Source: Pseudomonadota bacterium (GTDB lineage: Bacteria; Pseudomonadota; Gammaproteobacteria; Steroidobacterales; JBCBZW01). From it: a stretch of 32,296 bases of DNA. The notes below the pieces were generated by a model that did no database searches, had not been told where the DNA came from, and saw nothing but the letters and a program-made list of their open reading frames with translations. The stretch lies in contig JBCBZW010000007.1 of the NCBI GenBank assembly GCA_039815145.1, forward strand, positions 65,192-97,487, written 5' to 3'. A program made the translations under genes and the position numbers. Below are positions 8,349 through 17,994 of the stretch, in pieces. The stretch's first letter is position 1. The number at the start of each line of letters is the position of its first letter.

Positions 8349-9299
8349 CTAGCCGATCGCTTCTTCGAGTTCCGGCAGCAGCTTGAACAGGTCGCCCACC
8401 AAGCCGTAGTCGGCGATCTCGAAGATCGGCGCCTCCGGATCCTTGTTGATGGCGACGATGATACCTGCGTCCTTGATGCCCGTAACGTGCTGGATGGCGC
8501 CGGAGATGCCGATGGCGAGGTAGAGGTCCGGCGCGATGATCTTGCCGGTCTGCCCCACCTGCATGTCGTTGGGGACGTAGCCCGCGTCCACGGCGGCACG
8601 CGAGGCGCCGACGGCGGCGCCCAGCTTATCGGCCAGGGAGAAGATCACCTTGAAGTTCTCCTCGCTGCCGACGCCGCGACCGCCGGAGACCACGCGCGGC
8701 GCGGACTGCAGATCCGGGCGCTCGCTCTCCTGGCTGGCAAGGCCGACGTACTCGGAGTGGCTCGGCAGTTCTGCCGCGACGCTGACCGCTTCGATGGGCG
8801 CCGCGCTGGTGCCATCCGCCGCCCCCTGGAAGGAGGCGGTGCGCACGGTGCCGATGATCTTCACGCCCTCGGGCACCTTCACGTCGACGATGGCGTTGCC
8901 CGCGTACATGGGCCGGCGGAAGGTGCGGGCACCCGCATCCACCACCTCCATGATGTCGCTCACCTGCGGTGCGCCCAGCAGGGCGGCGGCGCGCGGCAGC
9001 ACGTCCTTGCCGAAGGTGGTGGACGGGGCGAGCACGGCGTCGTAGCCGTCGGCGAGCGCCGCGATCTGCGGCGCCAGGACGGCGGCCAGGGGCGCACCGT
9101 TTTCGGTGCGCTCGACGGTAAGCACCTTCGCCACGCCTTCCAGCTGAGCGGCAGCGTTAGCCACATCGCCCGCGCTGGCGGCGAAGACCACCACGTGCAC
9201 CTCACCGCCGAGGCCGTTGGCGCAGGCCAGGGCGCGGGCGGTGGAGGGGTTCAAGGTGTTGCCGTCGTGTTCGGCAAGGAGCAGGACCTTCATGCTCAT
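8349..9299 (-). CDS. etfA: Electron transfer flavoprotein alpha subunit
   Basis: 316 residues, normal for EtfA. The N-terminal domain begins [16 protein letters not shown]. The C-terminal FAD-binding domain contains [37 protein letters not shown] and [19 protein letters not shown]. EtfAB carries electrons from acyl-CoA dehydrogenases to ETF-QO. The ATG at 9299 overlaps the EtfB stop by one base (TGATG), which indicates translational coupling; a second ATG lies two codons later. Its position in a leucine operon makes isovaleryl-CoA dehydrogenase its obvious partner, though ETF generally serves several dehydrogenases. Confidence 0.96.
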   Translation of the reverse strand: MSMKVLLLAEHDGNTLNPSTARALACANGLGGEVHVVVFAASAGDVANAAAQLEGVAKVLTVERTENGAPLAAVLAPQIAALADGYDAVLAPSTTFGKDVLPRAAALLGAPQVSDIMEVVDAGARTFRRPMYAGNAIVDVKVPEGVKIIGTVRTASFQGAADGTSAAPIEAVSVAAELPSHSEYVGLASQESERPDLQSAPRVVSGGRGVGSEENFKVIFSLADKLGAAVGASRAAVDAGYVPNDMQVGQTGKIIAPDLYLAIGISGAIQHVTGIKDAGIIVAINKDPEAPIFEIADYGLVGDLFKLLPELEEAIG

Positions 9300-10048
9300 C
9301 AGAGGACTCCTCGGGACTTCAGGGCCGACACGAGGGCGGGCACGTCTTCCAACATCTCACCGCGGCTGCGCTGCGGGGGCGGCGCGTAGGTGAGGGCCTC
9401 GAGCCCCGGCGGCGCTTCCACGGCGAGATCGGCGAGGGCGATCTCCTCCAGGGGCTTGCGCTTGGCCTTCATGATGTCCGGCATCTTCACGAAGCGCGGC
9501 TCGTTCAGGCGCAGGTCCGTGGTGATCACCGCCGGTAGCTGAACGCGGATGGTCTCCAGGCCCGCGTCGACTTCGCGCACGGTGGTGGCGCTGTCGCCGT
9601 CCACCTTCAGCTCCGAGGCGAAGGTGGCCTGGGGGCGGCCCCAGAGGGCGGCGAGCATCTGGCCGGTCTGGTTGCAGTCGTCATCGATCGCCTGCTTGCC
9701 GGTGATCACGAGGCCCGGGGCCTCCTTCTCCACCAGCTTGAGCAGGGTGCGCGCGGCGTAGAGCGGCTGCATATCGACGTCGTCAGCGCGGACCAGGATG
9801 GCGCGGTCCGCACCCATGGCCAGCGCCGTGCGCAGCTGCTGCTGGCAGTCGGCGGAGCCGATGGAAGCGACCACCACCTCGCTCGCCACGCCGGCCTCGC
9901 GCAGGCGCAGGGCCTCTTCCACGGCGATCTCGTCGAAGGGGTTGACGCTCATCTTCACGCCGTCGGTCTCCACGCCGGAGCCGTCGCGCCTCACCTGCAC
10001 GCGCACGTTGTAGTCGATCACGCGCTTGACGGTTACCAGGATTTTCAA
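9299..10048 (-). CDS. etfB: Electron transfer flavoprotein beta subunit
   Basis: 249 residues, standard EtfB size. It opens with MKILVTVKRVIDYNVRV, then has SVNPFDEIAVEEALRLRE and the AMP-binding part with GMGADRAILVR. The family signature LVITGKQAIDDDCNQTGQMLAALWG is followed by the RFVKMPDIMKAKRKP segment. It binds AMP and forms the heterodimer with EtfA that shuttles electrons. It lies 40 bases after the SDR gene and overlaps etfA by one base. The motifs are those of the housekeeping type, not of the bifurcating FixAB group, judging by size and context. Confidence 0.96.
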   Translation of the reverse strand: MKILVTVKRVIDYNVRVQVRRDGSGVETDGVKMSVNPFDEIAVEEALRLREAGVASEVVVASIGSADCQQQLRTALAMGADRAILVRADDVDMQPLYAARTLLKLVEKEAPGLVITGKQAIDDDCNQTGQMLAALWGRPQATFASELKVDGDSATTVREVDAGLETIRVQLPAVITTDLRLNEPRFVKMPDIMKAKRKPLEEIALADLAVEAPPGLEALTYAPPPQRSRGEMLEDVPALVSALKSRGVL

Positions 10049-10088
10049 CTCATCATCCTCTTAGGTTGTTTGGGGTCCGCGCGCCGCG

Positions 10089-10856
10089 TTACTTCGGCTG
10101 CATGCGGATGGCGCCGTCCAGACGGATGGTCTCGCCGTTCAGGTAGCTGTTGCCCACGATGGTGGCGACCATGTCGGCGAACTCCGCCGGATCGCCGAGG
10201 CGCGAGGGGAAGGGCACCTGCTGCGCCAGGGACTCGCGGAACTCCTCCTTCACCACCTCCATCATCGGCGTCATGAAGATGCCAGGGGCGATGGTCATCA
10301 CACGTACGCCGATGCGTGAGAGCTCGCGGGCCATCGGGAGCGTGAGGCCGACCACGCCGCCCTTGGAGGCCGCGTAGGCCACCTGGCCGATCTGCCCGTC
10401 GTAGGCGGCGACGGAGGCGGTGTTGACGATCACGCCGCGCTCGCCGTGCTCGTTGGGCTCGTTGTGCTGCATGACGTCCGCGGCCGTGCGGCCGAGCAGG
10501 AACGTGCCCACCAGGTTGATGGTGATGGTGCGCGCGAACTGCTCGGCGGGCATCGGTGCTTCGCGGCCGAGCACGCGGCCGGCGCCGAGCACGCCCGCGC
10601 AGCTCACGGCGAGGTCCACGCCGCCGAAGGCCTCGCGGGCCGCGTCCACGGCGGCTTCCACGCTGGTCTCGTCGGCCGCGTCCGTGCGCACGAATAGGGC
10701 GCGCTCGCCGAGTTCGGCAGCGAAGGCCTGGCCGCGCGCCTCGTCGATGTCGAGCAGGGCGGCGTGGCCCCCCTCGGCGATCACCCGGCGGGCGACGGCG
10801 GCGCCAAGGCCGGAGGCGCCGCCCGAGATGACGGCGCGACTGCGCGAGATATCCAT
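10089..10856 (-). CDS. SDR dehydrogenase, HSD10-like (3-hydroxyacyl-CoA dehydrogenase type II)
   Basis: A 255-residue short-chain dehydrogenase. The NAD-binding glycine motif is SGGASGLG (11-18), with D36 ending the second strand (LLDID), which favours NAD over NADP. Catalytic Ser148, Tyr161 and Lys165 are present (YAASK). The stretches QIGQVAYAASKGG and IAPGIFMTPMM are the pattern of HSD17B10/type II 3-hydroxyacyl-CoA dehydrogenases, which act on 2-methyl-3-hydroxybutyryl-CoA in isoleucine breakdown and on short 3-hydroxyacyl-CoAs. I chose ATG 10856 because GGGAG lies six bases upstream; the frame could start at a GTG seven codons earlier. Leucine breakdown itself does not need this step, so it suggests the operon also serves isoleucine or short fatty acids. 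The precise substrate is inferred. Confidence 0.85.
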   Translation of the reverse strand: MDISRSRAVISGGASGLGAAVARRVIAEGGHAALLDIDEARGQAFAAELGERALFVRTDAADETSVEAAVDAAREAFGGVDLAVSCAGVLGAGRVLGREAPMPAEQFARTITINLVGTFLLGRTAADVMQHNEPNEHGERGVIVNTASVAAYDGQIGQVAYAASKGGVVGLTLPMARELSRIGVRVMTIAPGIFMTPMMEVVKEEFRESLAQQVPFPSRLGDPAEFADMVATIVGNSYLNGETIRLDGAIRMQPK

Positions 10857-10913
10857 GTGTTTCTCCCTTCGTGTCACCGCCGTCGCCCGCGTGGGGCGGG
10901 CGGCGGCGAGGCG

Positions 10914-11855
10914 TTAGTGTACGGGTTCGCCGCGCTCTTCGAGGCGCAGCTGGCCGAGGCGGCTGCTCGGCGGGCGGCCGAGGGCGTCGCTGATGAACAG
11001 GCTGGCGTCGATCAGGCGCTCGAGGTCCACGCCGGTCTCGATGCCGAGGCCCTGCAGCATGTAGAGCAGGTCCTCGCTGGCCACGTTGCCGCGGGCGCCG
11101 TTGGCGTAGGGGCAGCCGCCGAGGGCGGCGACGGAGGAATCCACCGTGGCCACGCCGAGCTGCAGGCAGGCCATGACGTTGGCCAGGGCCTGGCCGCGCG
11201 TGTCGTGGAAGTGCACCGCCAGGCGCTCCACCGGTACCTCCGTCATCACCGCTTCCACCATGCGCTGGGCGGCGGCCGGGGTGCCGATGCCGATCGTGTC
11301 GCCCAGGGAGATCTCGTAGCAGCCGAGCTCCGACAGTTCGCGGGCCACGGCAGCGACCTTGCTCGGCGCGATGTCCCCCTCGTAGGGGCAGCCGAGGGCG
11401 CAGGAGACGTAGCCGCGCACGCGCAGCTCGTGTTCTGCCGCGAGCTCCATCACCGGCGCGAAGCGTTCCAGCGATTCCTCGATGGTGACGTTGGTGTTGC
11501 GGCAGTTGAAAGTGTCCGAGGCCGCGGTGAAGACGGCCACTTCGCGCACGCCCACGTCGATGGCGCGCTTGAGCCCCGTCACGTTCGGCACGAGCACGGG
11601 GTAGTAGATGTCCGGGTTACGCTCGATGGTGCTGAACACCTCGGTGGCGTCCGCCATCTGCGGCACCCAGCGGGGGCTAACGAAACTCGTCGTCTCGATG
11701 GTGCGCAAGCCCGACTGGGAGAGGCGGTTGATGAACTCGATCTTGAGTTCCGTGGGCACGGGGTTGGGCTCGTTTTGCAAGCCGTCGCGCGGACCCACTT
11801 CCACCATCTTCACCCGCTTGGGCAGCTCGCCCATGAAGTCGCCTGATCGCATCAT
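10914..11855 (-). CDS. liuE: Hydroxymethylglutaryl-CoA lyase
   Basis: 313 residues with an HMG-CoA lyase TIM barrel. [13 protein letters not shown] near the N-terminus holds the catalytic Arg23 and metal-binding Asp24. The HFHDTRGQ motif gives metal-binding histidine. The signature [17 protein letters not shown] carries the conserved active-site Cys248. It splits HMG-CoA into acetyl-CoA and acetoacetate, the last leucine-specific step. The start ATG overlaps the LiuD stop by four bases (ATGA), so the two are translationally coupled. Two further in-frame ATGs lie one and seven codons in. The next gene follows after 57 bases, the widest gap inside the operon. Confidence 0.95.
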   Translation of the reverse strand: MMRSGDFMGELPKRVKMVEVGPRDGLQNEPNPVPTELKIEFINRLSQSGLRTIETTSFVSPRWVPQMADATEVFSTIERNPDIYYPVLVPNVTGLKRAIDVGVREVAVFTAASDTFNCRNTNVTIEESLERFAPVMELAAEHELRVRGYVSCALGCPYEGDIAPSKVAAVARELSELGCYEISLGDTIGIGTPAAAQRMVEAVMTEVPVERLAVHFHDTRGQALANVMACLQLGVATVDSSVAALGGCPYANGARGNVASEDLLYMLQGLGIETGVDLERLIDASLFISDALGRPPSSRLGQLRLEERGEPVH

Positions 11856-13882
11856 GAGTCGTCCTGCTGCAGGGTGACCAGGGGCACTTCGGCATCGACC
11901 ATGTCGCCGACGGCGCAGTGCACGGCTTCCACACGACCGGCCTTGCGGGCGCGTACGGTGAATTCCATCTTCATGCCTTCGAGGGTGAGCAGGGCGGCGC
12001 CTTCGGCGACCTCATCCCCTTCGCTGACCTCCAACGCGACCACCGTGCCGGGCATCGGCGCCGTCGGGTTGCTGTCCTCGTCAGCGGCTGCACGGGCGAC
12101 TGGGTAGGCGGAGGTAACGTCGAGTTCCTGCAGGCGGCCGTCGGCGCGGACCAGTAAGCGCTCGCCGTAGCGGGTGACCTGGACGGCGCCGAAGGCGTTC
12201 TCGCCGACGGCAAGGGCGAAGGGGCCGGCGCTCGGCTCGCCACGCGTGCGCACGGTGTAGCGTTCCGGCGCGGCGTCCGTGTCCTCTTCGCGCACGAGGA
12301 TCTCCAGGGCTGGGCGCCGGTCGCTCACCTCGAGGAGGAACGCTTGCCCCGAGTGGGCCGTGAGGCGCAGGCGACGCACGTCGACGCCCGCGGCGCGCCA
12401 GTGGTCGTCGCGCAGCCAGGGGCTGGCCGCTTCCTCAGTGTCGCCGATCAATCGGCGCGGCAAGGTGAGCGCGGCGGCCGCCGCCAGCAGGTGCGCGGGA
12501 CTGATCCGCCCAGCACCGGCGACGAGAGCGGCTAGCTCGCGATCGACGAAGGTCGTGTCGACGTCGCCCGCGTCGAAGGCAGGGTGGCCGAGGAGCTCGC
12601 CGAGCAGGGGCACGTTGTTGCCCACGCCGACGACGGTCGTTTCGCCGAGGGTTTGGCGCATGCGATGCAGGGCCTGCGCGCGGTCCTCACCGTGGCAGAT
12701 GAGCTTCGCGATCATCGGATCGTAGTGGATGCTCACGGCGTCGCCCGTCTCCACGCCCGAGTCGATGCGCAGACCGGGGGTGGTCTCGGGGTTGGGGAAC
12801 ACCAGCGCCTCGATCGTGCCCGTGGCCGGCAGGAAGTCCTGCTCCGGGCGTTCGGCGTAGAGGCGACACTCGATCGCGTGGCCCTGGGTGCTGATCTCAT
12901 CCTGGCTGACGGGCAGGGCCTCGCCCGCCGCGACGGCCAGCTGCCAGGCCACCAGGTCCACGCCCGTGATCATCTCCGTGACCGGGTGTTCCACCTGCAG
13001 GCGGGTGTTCATCTCCATGAAGTAGAAGCGGCGCTGATCGTCCACGATGAACTCGACGGTGCCCGCGTTCTCGTAGGCGACGGTGCGCGCGGCTTCCACG
13101 GCGGCGGCCGTGATGGCGCTGCGCAGCTCGTCGTCACAGTAAGGGGACGGCGTCTCTTCGATGATCTTCTGGTGCCGGCGCTGGACCGAACACTCGCGTT
13201 CGTAAAGGTGCAGCACGTTGCCGTGGGCATCGCCGATCACCTGTACTTCGATGTGCCGCGGGCGTTCCAGGTAGCGCTCGACGATCAGGCGATCGTCGCC
13301 GAAGGCGCTCATCGCTTCGCGACGTGCGCCGGCGGCGGTGGCGACGAACTCATCGCTCGAGCGCGCCACGCGCATGCCCTTACCGCCGCCGCCCGCGCTG
13401 GCCTTGATCAGCACCGGGTAGCCGATGGCTTCCGCTTCAGCGCGCAGGCGTTCGTCGGATTGGTCGTCGCCGTCGTAGCCGGGCAGCACCGGCACGCCCG
13501 CGTCGCGCATCCGGGCGCGGGAGGCGGCCTTGGAACCCATGAGTTCGATGGCGTCGGCGCCGGGGCCCACGAAGTGCAGCCCCGCCTCGCGCACCCGTTG
13601 CGCGAAGGTGGCGTTCTCGGACAGGAAGCCGTAGCCCGGGTGCACGGCGTCGGCGCCCGAGAGGGCGGCGGCCTCGAGCAGGGCATCGATGTTCAGGTAG
13701 CTCTCGCTGGCCGGTGCGTTGCCGATGGGCCAGGCCTCGTCGGCCTCGCGCACGTGGCGGGCGTTAGCGTCCGCGGTGGAGTACACGGCCACGCTCGCCA
13801 CGCCGAGCTCGCGGCAGGTGCGCATGATGCGGCAAGCGATCTCGCCGCGGTTTGCGATCAGGAGTTTGGTCAGCTTCGCCAC
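11852..13882 (-). CDS. liuD: Methylcrotonyl-CoA carboxylase, biotin-containing alpha subunit
   Basis: A 676-residue biotin carboxylase/carrier fusion. The biotin carboxylase domain has [13 protein letters not shown] (7-19), [10 protein letters not shown] (81-90), the ATP-grasp glycine loop [10 protein letters not shown] (161-170) and [14 protein letters not shown]. The middle part is the MCC-specific BT region. The C-terminal biotinyl domain has the biotin site E-G-M-K-M with Lys638; most homologues have Ala or Ser before M-K-M, so the Gly is a small variation. Together with LiuB it carboxylates 3-methylcrotonyl-CoA. Translation begins at GTG 13882, overlapping the end of liuC by 13 bases; no nearby in-frame ATG fits. 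Geranyl-CoA carboxylase is the nearest alternative, but neighbours favour MCC. Confidence 0.95.
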   Translation of the reverse strand: MAKLTKLLIANRGEIACRIMRTCRELGVASVAVYSTADANARHVREADEAWPIGNAPASESYLNIDALLEAAALSGADAVHPGYGFLSENATFAQRVREAGLHFVGPGADAIELMGSKAASRARMRDAGVPVLPGYDGDDQSDERLRAEAEAIGYPVLIKASAGGGGKGMRVARSSDEFVATAAGARREAMSAFGDDRLIVERYLERPRHIEVQVIGDAHGNVLHLYERECSVQRRHQKIIEETPSPYCDDELRSAITAAAVEAARTVAYENAGTVEFIVDDQRRFYFMEMNTRLQVEHPVTEMITGVDLVAWQLAVAAGEALPVSQDEISTQGHAIECRLYAERPEQDFLPATGTIEALVFPNPETTPGLRIDSGVETGDAVSIHYDPMIAKLICHGEDRAQALHRMRQTLGETTVVGVGNNVPLLGELLGHPAFDAGDVDTTFVDRELAALVAGAGRISPAHLLAAAAALTLPRRLIGDTEEAASPWLRDDHWRAAGVDVRRLRLTAHSGQAFLLEVSDRRPALEILVREEDTDAAPERYTVRTRGEPSAGPFALAVGENAFGAVQVTRYGERLLVRADGRLQELDVTSAYPVARAAADEDSNPTAPMPGTVVALEVSEGDEVAEGAALLTLEGMKMEFTVRARKAGRVEAVHCAVGDMVDAEVPLVTLQQDDS

Positions 13883-14661
13883 GCGGGTGTCCGTTTGTCG
13901 AGGAAGGCGCCGATGCCCTCGCGCCCCTCGGCGCTGTCGCGCACGCGGGCGATGAGGTCGGCGGTGTAGGCGTCCGTCTCGCCAGCATCGGCGTGATCGC
14001 CGCTAACGAGCGTGTTGATCAGGGTCTTGGCTTCGCGCTGGGCGGCGGGGCCGGCCTGGGCGAGTTCGCGCAGGATCTGTTCCAGGCGCGCATCGAGTAC
14101 CGGTGCGGGCACCACTTCGTGGACGAGGCCGATGCGCTGCGCGGTGGCGGCGTCGAAGGACTCGCCCGTGAGGAAGTAGCGATGGGCCTGGCGCGCGCCG
14201 ATTGCCTCGACCACGAAGGGCGAGATCACGGCGGGCACGAGCCCGAGGCGCACCTCGCTGAGGGCGAAGCGCGCGTCGTCTGCGGCGAGGACGATGTCGC
14301 AGGCGCTCGCGAGGCCGACGGCACCGCCGTAGGCGTAGCCGTGCACGCGGGCCACCACCGGCTGGGGCAAGCCCGTCAGGCGTCGCAGCATCTGCGCCAG
14401 GGCGAGGGCGTCGTCGCGGTTGGCCCGCGCATCCGCCGCGGCCATGCGCTTCATCCAGTTGGCGTCGCCGCCGGCGGAGAAGGAGCGACCGTTCCCGCGC
14501 AGCACGATCACCCGCGCGTCAGCGTCGTCCGCCAGGGAGGCGAAGGTTGCCGATAGGGCGGCGATCGTGTGCTCGTCGAAGGCGTTGTGCACCCGGGGCC
14601 GGTCGAGGGCCACGGTGACGATGCCGTCTTCACGGGTGATCTGGAGGGGTGAGTCGCTCAT
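13870..14661 (-). CDS. liuC: Enoyl-CoA hydratase, probable 3-methylglutaconyl-CoA hydratase
   Basis: A 263-residue crotonase-fold protein. NAFDEHTIAALSATF and the oxyanion-hole motif VLRGNGRSFSAGGDANWMKRM are followed by the second conserved loop with HGYAYGGAVGLASACDIVLAADDARFALSEVRLG. The tail carries [12 protein letters not shown]. The D-A-N-W-M-K stretch is typical of LiuC/AUH-type methylglutaconyl-CoA hydratases rather than fatty-acid crotonases. It hydrates 3-methylglutaconyl-CoA to HMG-CoA, between MCC and HMG-CoA lyase. It sits between gloA (16 bases) and liuD (13-base overlap), and this order supports the assignment. Confidence 0.92.
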   Translation of the reverse strand: MSDSPLQITREDGIVTVALDRPRVHNAFDEHTIAALSATFASLADDADARVIVLRGNGRSFSAGGDANWMKRMAAADARANRDDALALAQMLRRLTGLPQPVVARVHGYAYGGAVGLASACDIVLAADDARFALSEVRLGLVPAVISPFVVEAIGARQAHRYFLTGESFDAATAQRIGLVHEVVPAPVLDARLEQILRELAQAGPAAQREAKTLINTLVSGDHADAGETDAYTADLIARVRDSAEGREGIGAFLDKRTPAWRS

Positions 14662-14677
14662 CGATCGGTATCGGGCC

Positions 14678-15118
14678 CTACCAGGTGCCCGTGTTCTCCA
14701 TGCTGGCCCAAGGCTCCTGCGGCGCCAGGGAGTCGCCCTTCTGCAGCAGTTCGATGGAGATGCCGTCGGGGCTGCGCACGAAGGCCATGTGGCCGTCGCG
14801 CGGCGGGCGGTTGATGGTGACGCCTGCGTCCATGAGCTTCTGGCACAGGGCGTAGATGTCGTCGACGCGGTAGGCGAGGTGGCCGAAGTTGCGCCCGCCC
14901 GTGTACTCCTCGGGATCCCAGTTGTGGGTCAGCTCCACCATGGGCGCCTTGCGCTCGCGCGCGGCGGCCGCGTCTTCGGGGGCGGCGAGAAAGACCAGCG
15001 TGAAGCGGCCCTTCTCGTAGTCGCGCTTGCTGATCAGCTCCAGGCCTAGCTTCTCGCAGAAGAAGTCGAGAGCCGCGTCGAGGTCGGCGACGCGCAGCAT
15101 GGTGTGCAGGTATTGCAT
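14678..15118 (-). CDS. gloA: Lactoylglutathione lyase (glyoxalase I)
   Basis: A 146-residue vicinal-oxygen-chelate protein with two beta-alpha-beta-beta-beta modules. The four metal ligands of bacterial GloA are in place: His5 (YLHTMLRV), Glu62 ([11 protein letters not shown]), His80 ([13 protein letters not shown]) and Glu123 (SIELLQ). The WDPE and [11 protein letters not shown] stretches are specific to glyoxalase I. It would isomerise the methylglyoxal-glutathione hemithioacetal to lactoylglutathione. It lacks the look of methylmalonyl-CoA epimerase, the other VOC enzyme one might expect here. It lies between the MCC beta gene (31 bases) and liuC (16 bases), a curious position for a detoxification enzyme inside a leucine operon. 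Confidence 0.88.
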   Translation of the reverse strand: MQYLHTMLRVADLDAALDFFCEKLGLELISKRDYEKGRFTLVFLAAPEDAAAARERKAPMVELTHNWDPEEYTGGRNFGHLAYRVDDIYALCQKLMDAGVTINRPPRDGHMAFVRSPDGISIELLQKGDSLAPQEPWASMENTGTW

Positions 15119-15149
15119 GAGCTTCTAAGTACCTTCGAAAAACGTTGGC

Positions 15150-16757
15150 TTACATGCGGAACACGCCGTAGCCCGGGCCATCGTCGCGCGGCACGCGCAG
15201 GACGCTGGAGAGGGCCAGGGACAGGACGCGACGGGTGTCCACCGGATCGATCACGCCGTCATCCCACAGGCGGGCCGTGGCGTGGTAGGGGTTGCCCTGG
15301 GCCTCGTACTGGCCGGCGATCTCGTCCTTGAAGGCCTGCTCTTCGGCCTCGGGCCACTCGCCGCCGCGGGCTTCGAGGCCGTCGCGACGGATCTGCGCCA
15401 GCACGGAAGCGGCCTGCTCGCCGCCCATCACGGAGATGCGCGCGTTGGGCCAGCTCCAGAGGAAGCGCCCGCCGTAGGCGCGCCCGCACATGGCGTAGTT
15501 ACCGGCGCCGAAGCTGCCGCCGATGATCACCGTGAGCTTGGGCACGACGCTCGTGGCCACGGCGTTCACCATCTTGGCGCCGTCCTTGGCGATGCCGGCC
15601 TGCTCGTACTTCGAGCCGACCATGAAGCCGGAGATGTTCTGCAGGAACAGCAGGGGGATGCCGCGCTGGTTGCACAGCTGAATGAAGTGCGCGCCCTTCA
15701 GCGCGCTCTCCGAGAAGAGGATGCCGTTGTTGGCGATGATCCCCACCCGGTAGCCACCGAGGTGGGCGAAGCCCGTGACCAGGGTCTTGCCGTAGAGTGG
15801 CTTGAACTCCTCGAACGCCGAGTCGTCCACGAGGCGCGCGATCACTTCGCGCACGTCGTAGGGGTAGCGGTTCTCCGTCGGCAGCAAGCCGTAGATCTCC
15901 TCCGGCGCGTAGCGCGGCGGGCGTGGCGCGCGGTCCGGCGCGATCGGGGCGGGCTGGTTCAGGTGGCTGACCACGCCGCGGGCGAGTTCCAGCGCGTGCG
16001 CGTCGTTGTCGGCCAGGTAGTCGGTGACGCCGGAGGTGCGGCAATGGACGTCGCCGCCGCCGAGGGTCTCCGCGTCCACGATCTCCCCCGTGGCGGCCTT
16101 CACCAGGGGCGGGCCGCCGAGAAACACGGTGCCCTGCTTGCGCACGATGATCGACTCATCACACATCGCCGGCACGTACGCGCCCCCGGCAGTGCAACTG
16201 CCCATGACCACCGCGATCTGCGGGATCCCCGCCGCCGAGAGCCGCGCCTGGTGGTAGAAGATGCGGCCGAAGTGATCGCGATCGGGGAACACCTCGTCCT
16301 GCAGAGGCAGGAAGGCACCGCCGGAGTCCACGAGGTAGATGCAGGGGAGCCGGTTCTCGAGGGCGACCTCCTGTGCGCGCAGGTGCTTCTTCACCGTCAT
16401 CGGGAAGTAGGCGCCGCCCTTGACCGTGGCGTCGTTGGCGACGATCACCGCCTCCGTACCCGCGATGCGACCGATACCTGCGACCACGCCAGCGCTTGGC
16501 GCCTGCCCATCGTATAGATCGACCGCGGCGAGGGCGGAGAGCTCCAGGAAGGCACTGCCCGGGTCGAGGAGCGCATCGATGCGATCACGCGGCAGCAGCT
16601 TGCCGCGTGAGAGGTGACGCTCACGGGCGCGCTCGCCGCCGCCGAGGCGCACCTGGGCGAGGCGCTCGCGCAGGTCCTGCGCCAGGCGCCGGTGGTGGGC
16701 GTCGCTGCGCTGGAAAGCCTCCGAGCGCGGATCGATCTGGCTACTCAGTACGGGCAT
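15150..16757 (-). CDS. liuB: Methylcrotonyl-CoA carboxylase, carboxyltransferase beta subunit
   Basis: 535 residues, the exact size class of MCC beta. It starts with the conserved [18 protein letters not shown] and [16 protein letters not shown]. The N-terminal crotonase-like half has [25 protein letters not shown] and [17 protein letters not shown]. The C-terminal half has [29 protein letters not shown] and [15 protein letters not shown], ending [14 protein letters not shown]. It transfers carboxyl from biotin on LiuD to 3-methylcrotonyl-CoA. The gene is nine bases after the thiolase gene. The sequence is closer to MCC than to propionyl-CoA carboxylase beta, as the QNISGFMVG stretch shows. 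Confidence 0.95.
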   Translation of the reverse strand: MPVLSSQIDPRSEAFQRSDAHHRRLAQDLRERLAQVRLGGGERARERHLSRGKLLPRDRIDALLDPGSAFLELSALAAVDLYDGQAPSAGVVAGIGRIAGTEAVIVANDATVKGGAYFPMTVKKHLRAQEVALENRLPCIYLVDSGGAFLPLQDEVFPDRDHFGRIFYHQARLSAAGIPQIAVVMGSCTAGGAYVPAMCDESIIVRKQGTVFLGGPPLVKAATGEIVDAETLGGGDVHCRTSGVTDYLADNDAHALELARGVVSHLNQPAPIAPDRAPRPPRYAPEEIYGLLPTENRYPYDVREVIARLVDDSAFEEFKPLYGKTLVTGFAHLGGYRVGIIANNGILFSESALKGAHFIQLCNQRGIPLLFLQNISGFMVGSKYEQAGIAKDGAKMVNAVATSVVPKLTVIIGGSFGAGNYAMCGRAYGGRFLWSWPNARISVMGGEQAASVLAQIRRDGLEARGGEWPEAEEQAFKDEIAGQYEAQGNPYHATARLWDDGVIDPVDTRRVLSLALSSVLRVPRDDGPGYGVFRM

Positions 16758-16766
16758 TAGGTTCCC

Positions 16767-17957
16767 TTAGCTCACGCGCTCGACGGCGACGGCCGTGGCC
16801 TCGCCTCCGCCGATGCACAGGGAGGCGATGCCGCGACCGCTACCCTCGTGCTGACGCAGGGCGTGCACCAGGGTGACGAGGATGCGGGCGCCGGTCGCGC
16901 CGATCGGGTGGCCGAGGGCGCAGGCACCGCCGTGCACGTTCACCTGGGCCGGGTCGAGCTTGAGGTCGCGCATGGCGGCCATGGTGACCACGGCGAAGGC
17001 TTCGTTGATCTCGTAGAGCTGTACGTCGGGCGGCGTCCAGCCGAGCATGTCCTGCACGTTGGCGATCGCCTTCACGGGGGCCGTGGTGAACCACTCGGGC
17101 TCCTGCGCGTGGCCCGAGTGCCCGGCGATCCGCGCCAACGGCGTGAGGCCGCGGCGTTCGGCTTCCGCCTCGCTCATGAGCACCAGGGCCGCGGCGCCGT
17201 CGGAGATGGAGGAGGACGAGGCCGCGGTCACGGTGCCGCCGTCGCGCTTGAAGGCGGGCTTCAGGGAGCGGATGCGATCGAGATCGCAGCGCGGCGGCTC
17301 TTCGTCCACGCTTACGGTGTTGGTCTTGCGACGGTGCGTGACCTCGACGGGCACGATCTCGGCGTCGAAGCGACCGTCGGCGGCGGCGGCGAGGGCGCGC
17401 TCCACCGACTGGATCGCGAAGGCGTCCTGGTCGTCACGGCTGAAGGCGTACTCGCCAGCGGTGATCTCGGCGAAGTCGCCCATCATGCGCTTGTCGGCGG
17501 GGTTCTGAAGCCCGTCGAAGAACATATGATCGAGCAGTTCCTGATGCCCCATGCGCAATCCGCCGCGCGCGCCCATCGTGAGGTACGGCGCGTTGGTCAT
17601 GGACTCCATGCCACCGGCGACGACGATGGAGGCGGAGCCGGCGCGGATGAGGTCGGCGCCGAGCATCACGGCCTTCATGCCGGAGCCGCACACCTTGCTC
17701 ACGGTGGTGCAGCCCACACGCAGGTCGAGGCCCGCGGCGAGGGCGGCCTGGCGTGCCGGCGCCTGGCCGAGGCCGGCGGGCAGCACGCAGCCCATCAGCA
17801 CCTCAGAGATCTCATCGCCCTTGAGGCCAGCGTCGGCGACGGCGGCGCGGATGGCGTGGGCGCCAAGCTCGGGCGCTGGCACGGGGGCGAGGGCGCCCTG
17901 GAACGCACCCAACGGAGTGCGGCGGGCGGCGACGATGACGACGGAGTCTGCACTCAT
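16767..17957 (-). CDS. atoB: Acetyl-CoA acetyltransferase (thiolase)
   Basis: 396 residues, a standard thiolase. The acyl-accepting cysteine is Cys90 in [12 protein letters not shown]. The [20 protein letters not shown] block holds the active-site His, and the C-terminal [17 protein letters not shown] carries the general-base Cys. It would cleave acetoacetyl-CoA to two acetyl-CoA here, using the product of ScoAB. It could also cleave 2-methylacetoacetyl-CoA from isoleucine, which would match the HSD10-like SDR in the same operon. It follows liuA by 37 bases and precedes liuB by nine. Biosynthetic (acetoacetyl-CoA forming) use is equally possible chemically. Confidence 0.93.
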   Translation of the reverse strand: MSADSVVIVAARRTPLGAFQGALAPVPAPELGAHAIRAAVADAGLKGDEISEVLMGCVLPAGLGQAPARQAALAAGLDLRVGCTTVSKVCGSGMKAVMLGADLIRAGSASIVVAGGMESMTNAPYLTMGARGGLRMGHQELLDHMFFDGLQNPADKRMMGDFAEITAGEYAFSRDDQDAFAIQSVERALAAAADGRFDAEIVPVEVTHRRKTNTVSVDEEPPRCDLDRIRSLKPAFKRDGGTVTAASSSSISDGAAALVLMSEAEAERRGLTPLARIAGHSGHAQEPEWFTTAPVKAIANVQDMLGWTPPDVQLYEINEAFAVVTMAAMRDLKLDPAQVNVHGGACALGHPIGATGARILVTLVHALRQHEGSGRGIASLCIGGGEATAVAVERVS

Positions 17958-17994
17958 GGCTGATTCCTCAGTGTTCGTGGTTGGGGGGCGGCGC

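Noticed and set aside
12279-12725. Serine/arginine-rich open frame inside liuD on the opposite strand
   Set aside because: Out-of-frame translation of a GC-rich coding region; the sense frame has full MCC alpha motifs.
14678-15118. Methylmalonyl-CoA epimerase rather than glyoxalase I
   Set aside because: The W-D-P-E segment, the spacing H5-E62-H80-E123 and [11 protein letters not shown] are those of lactoylglutathione lyase.
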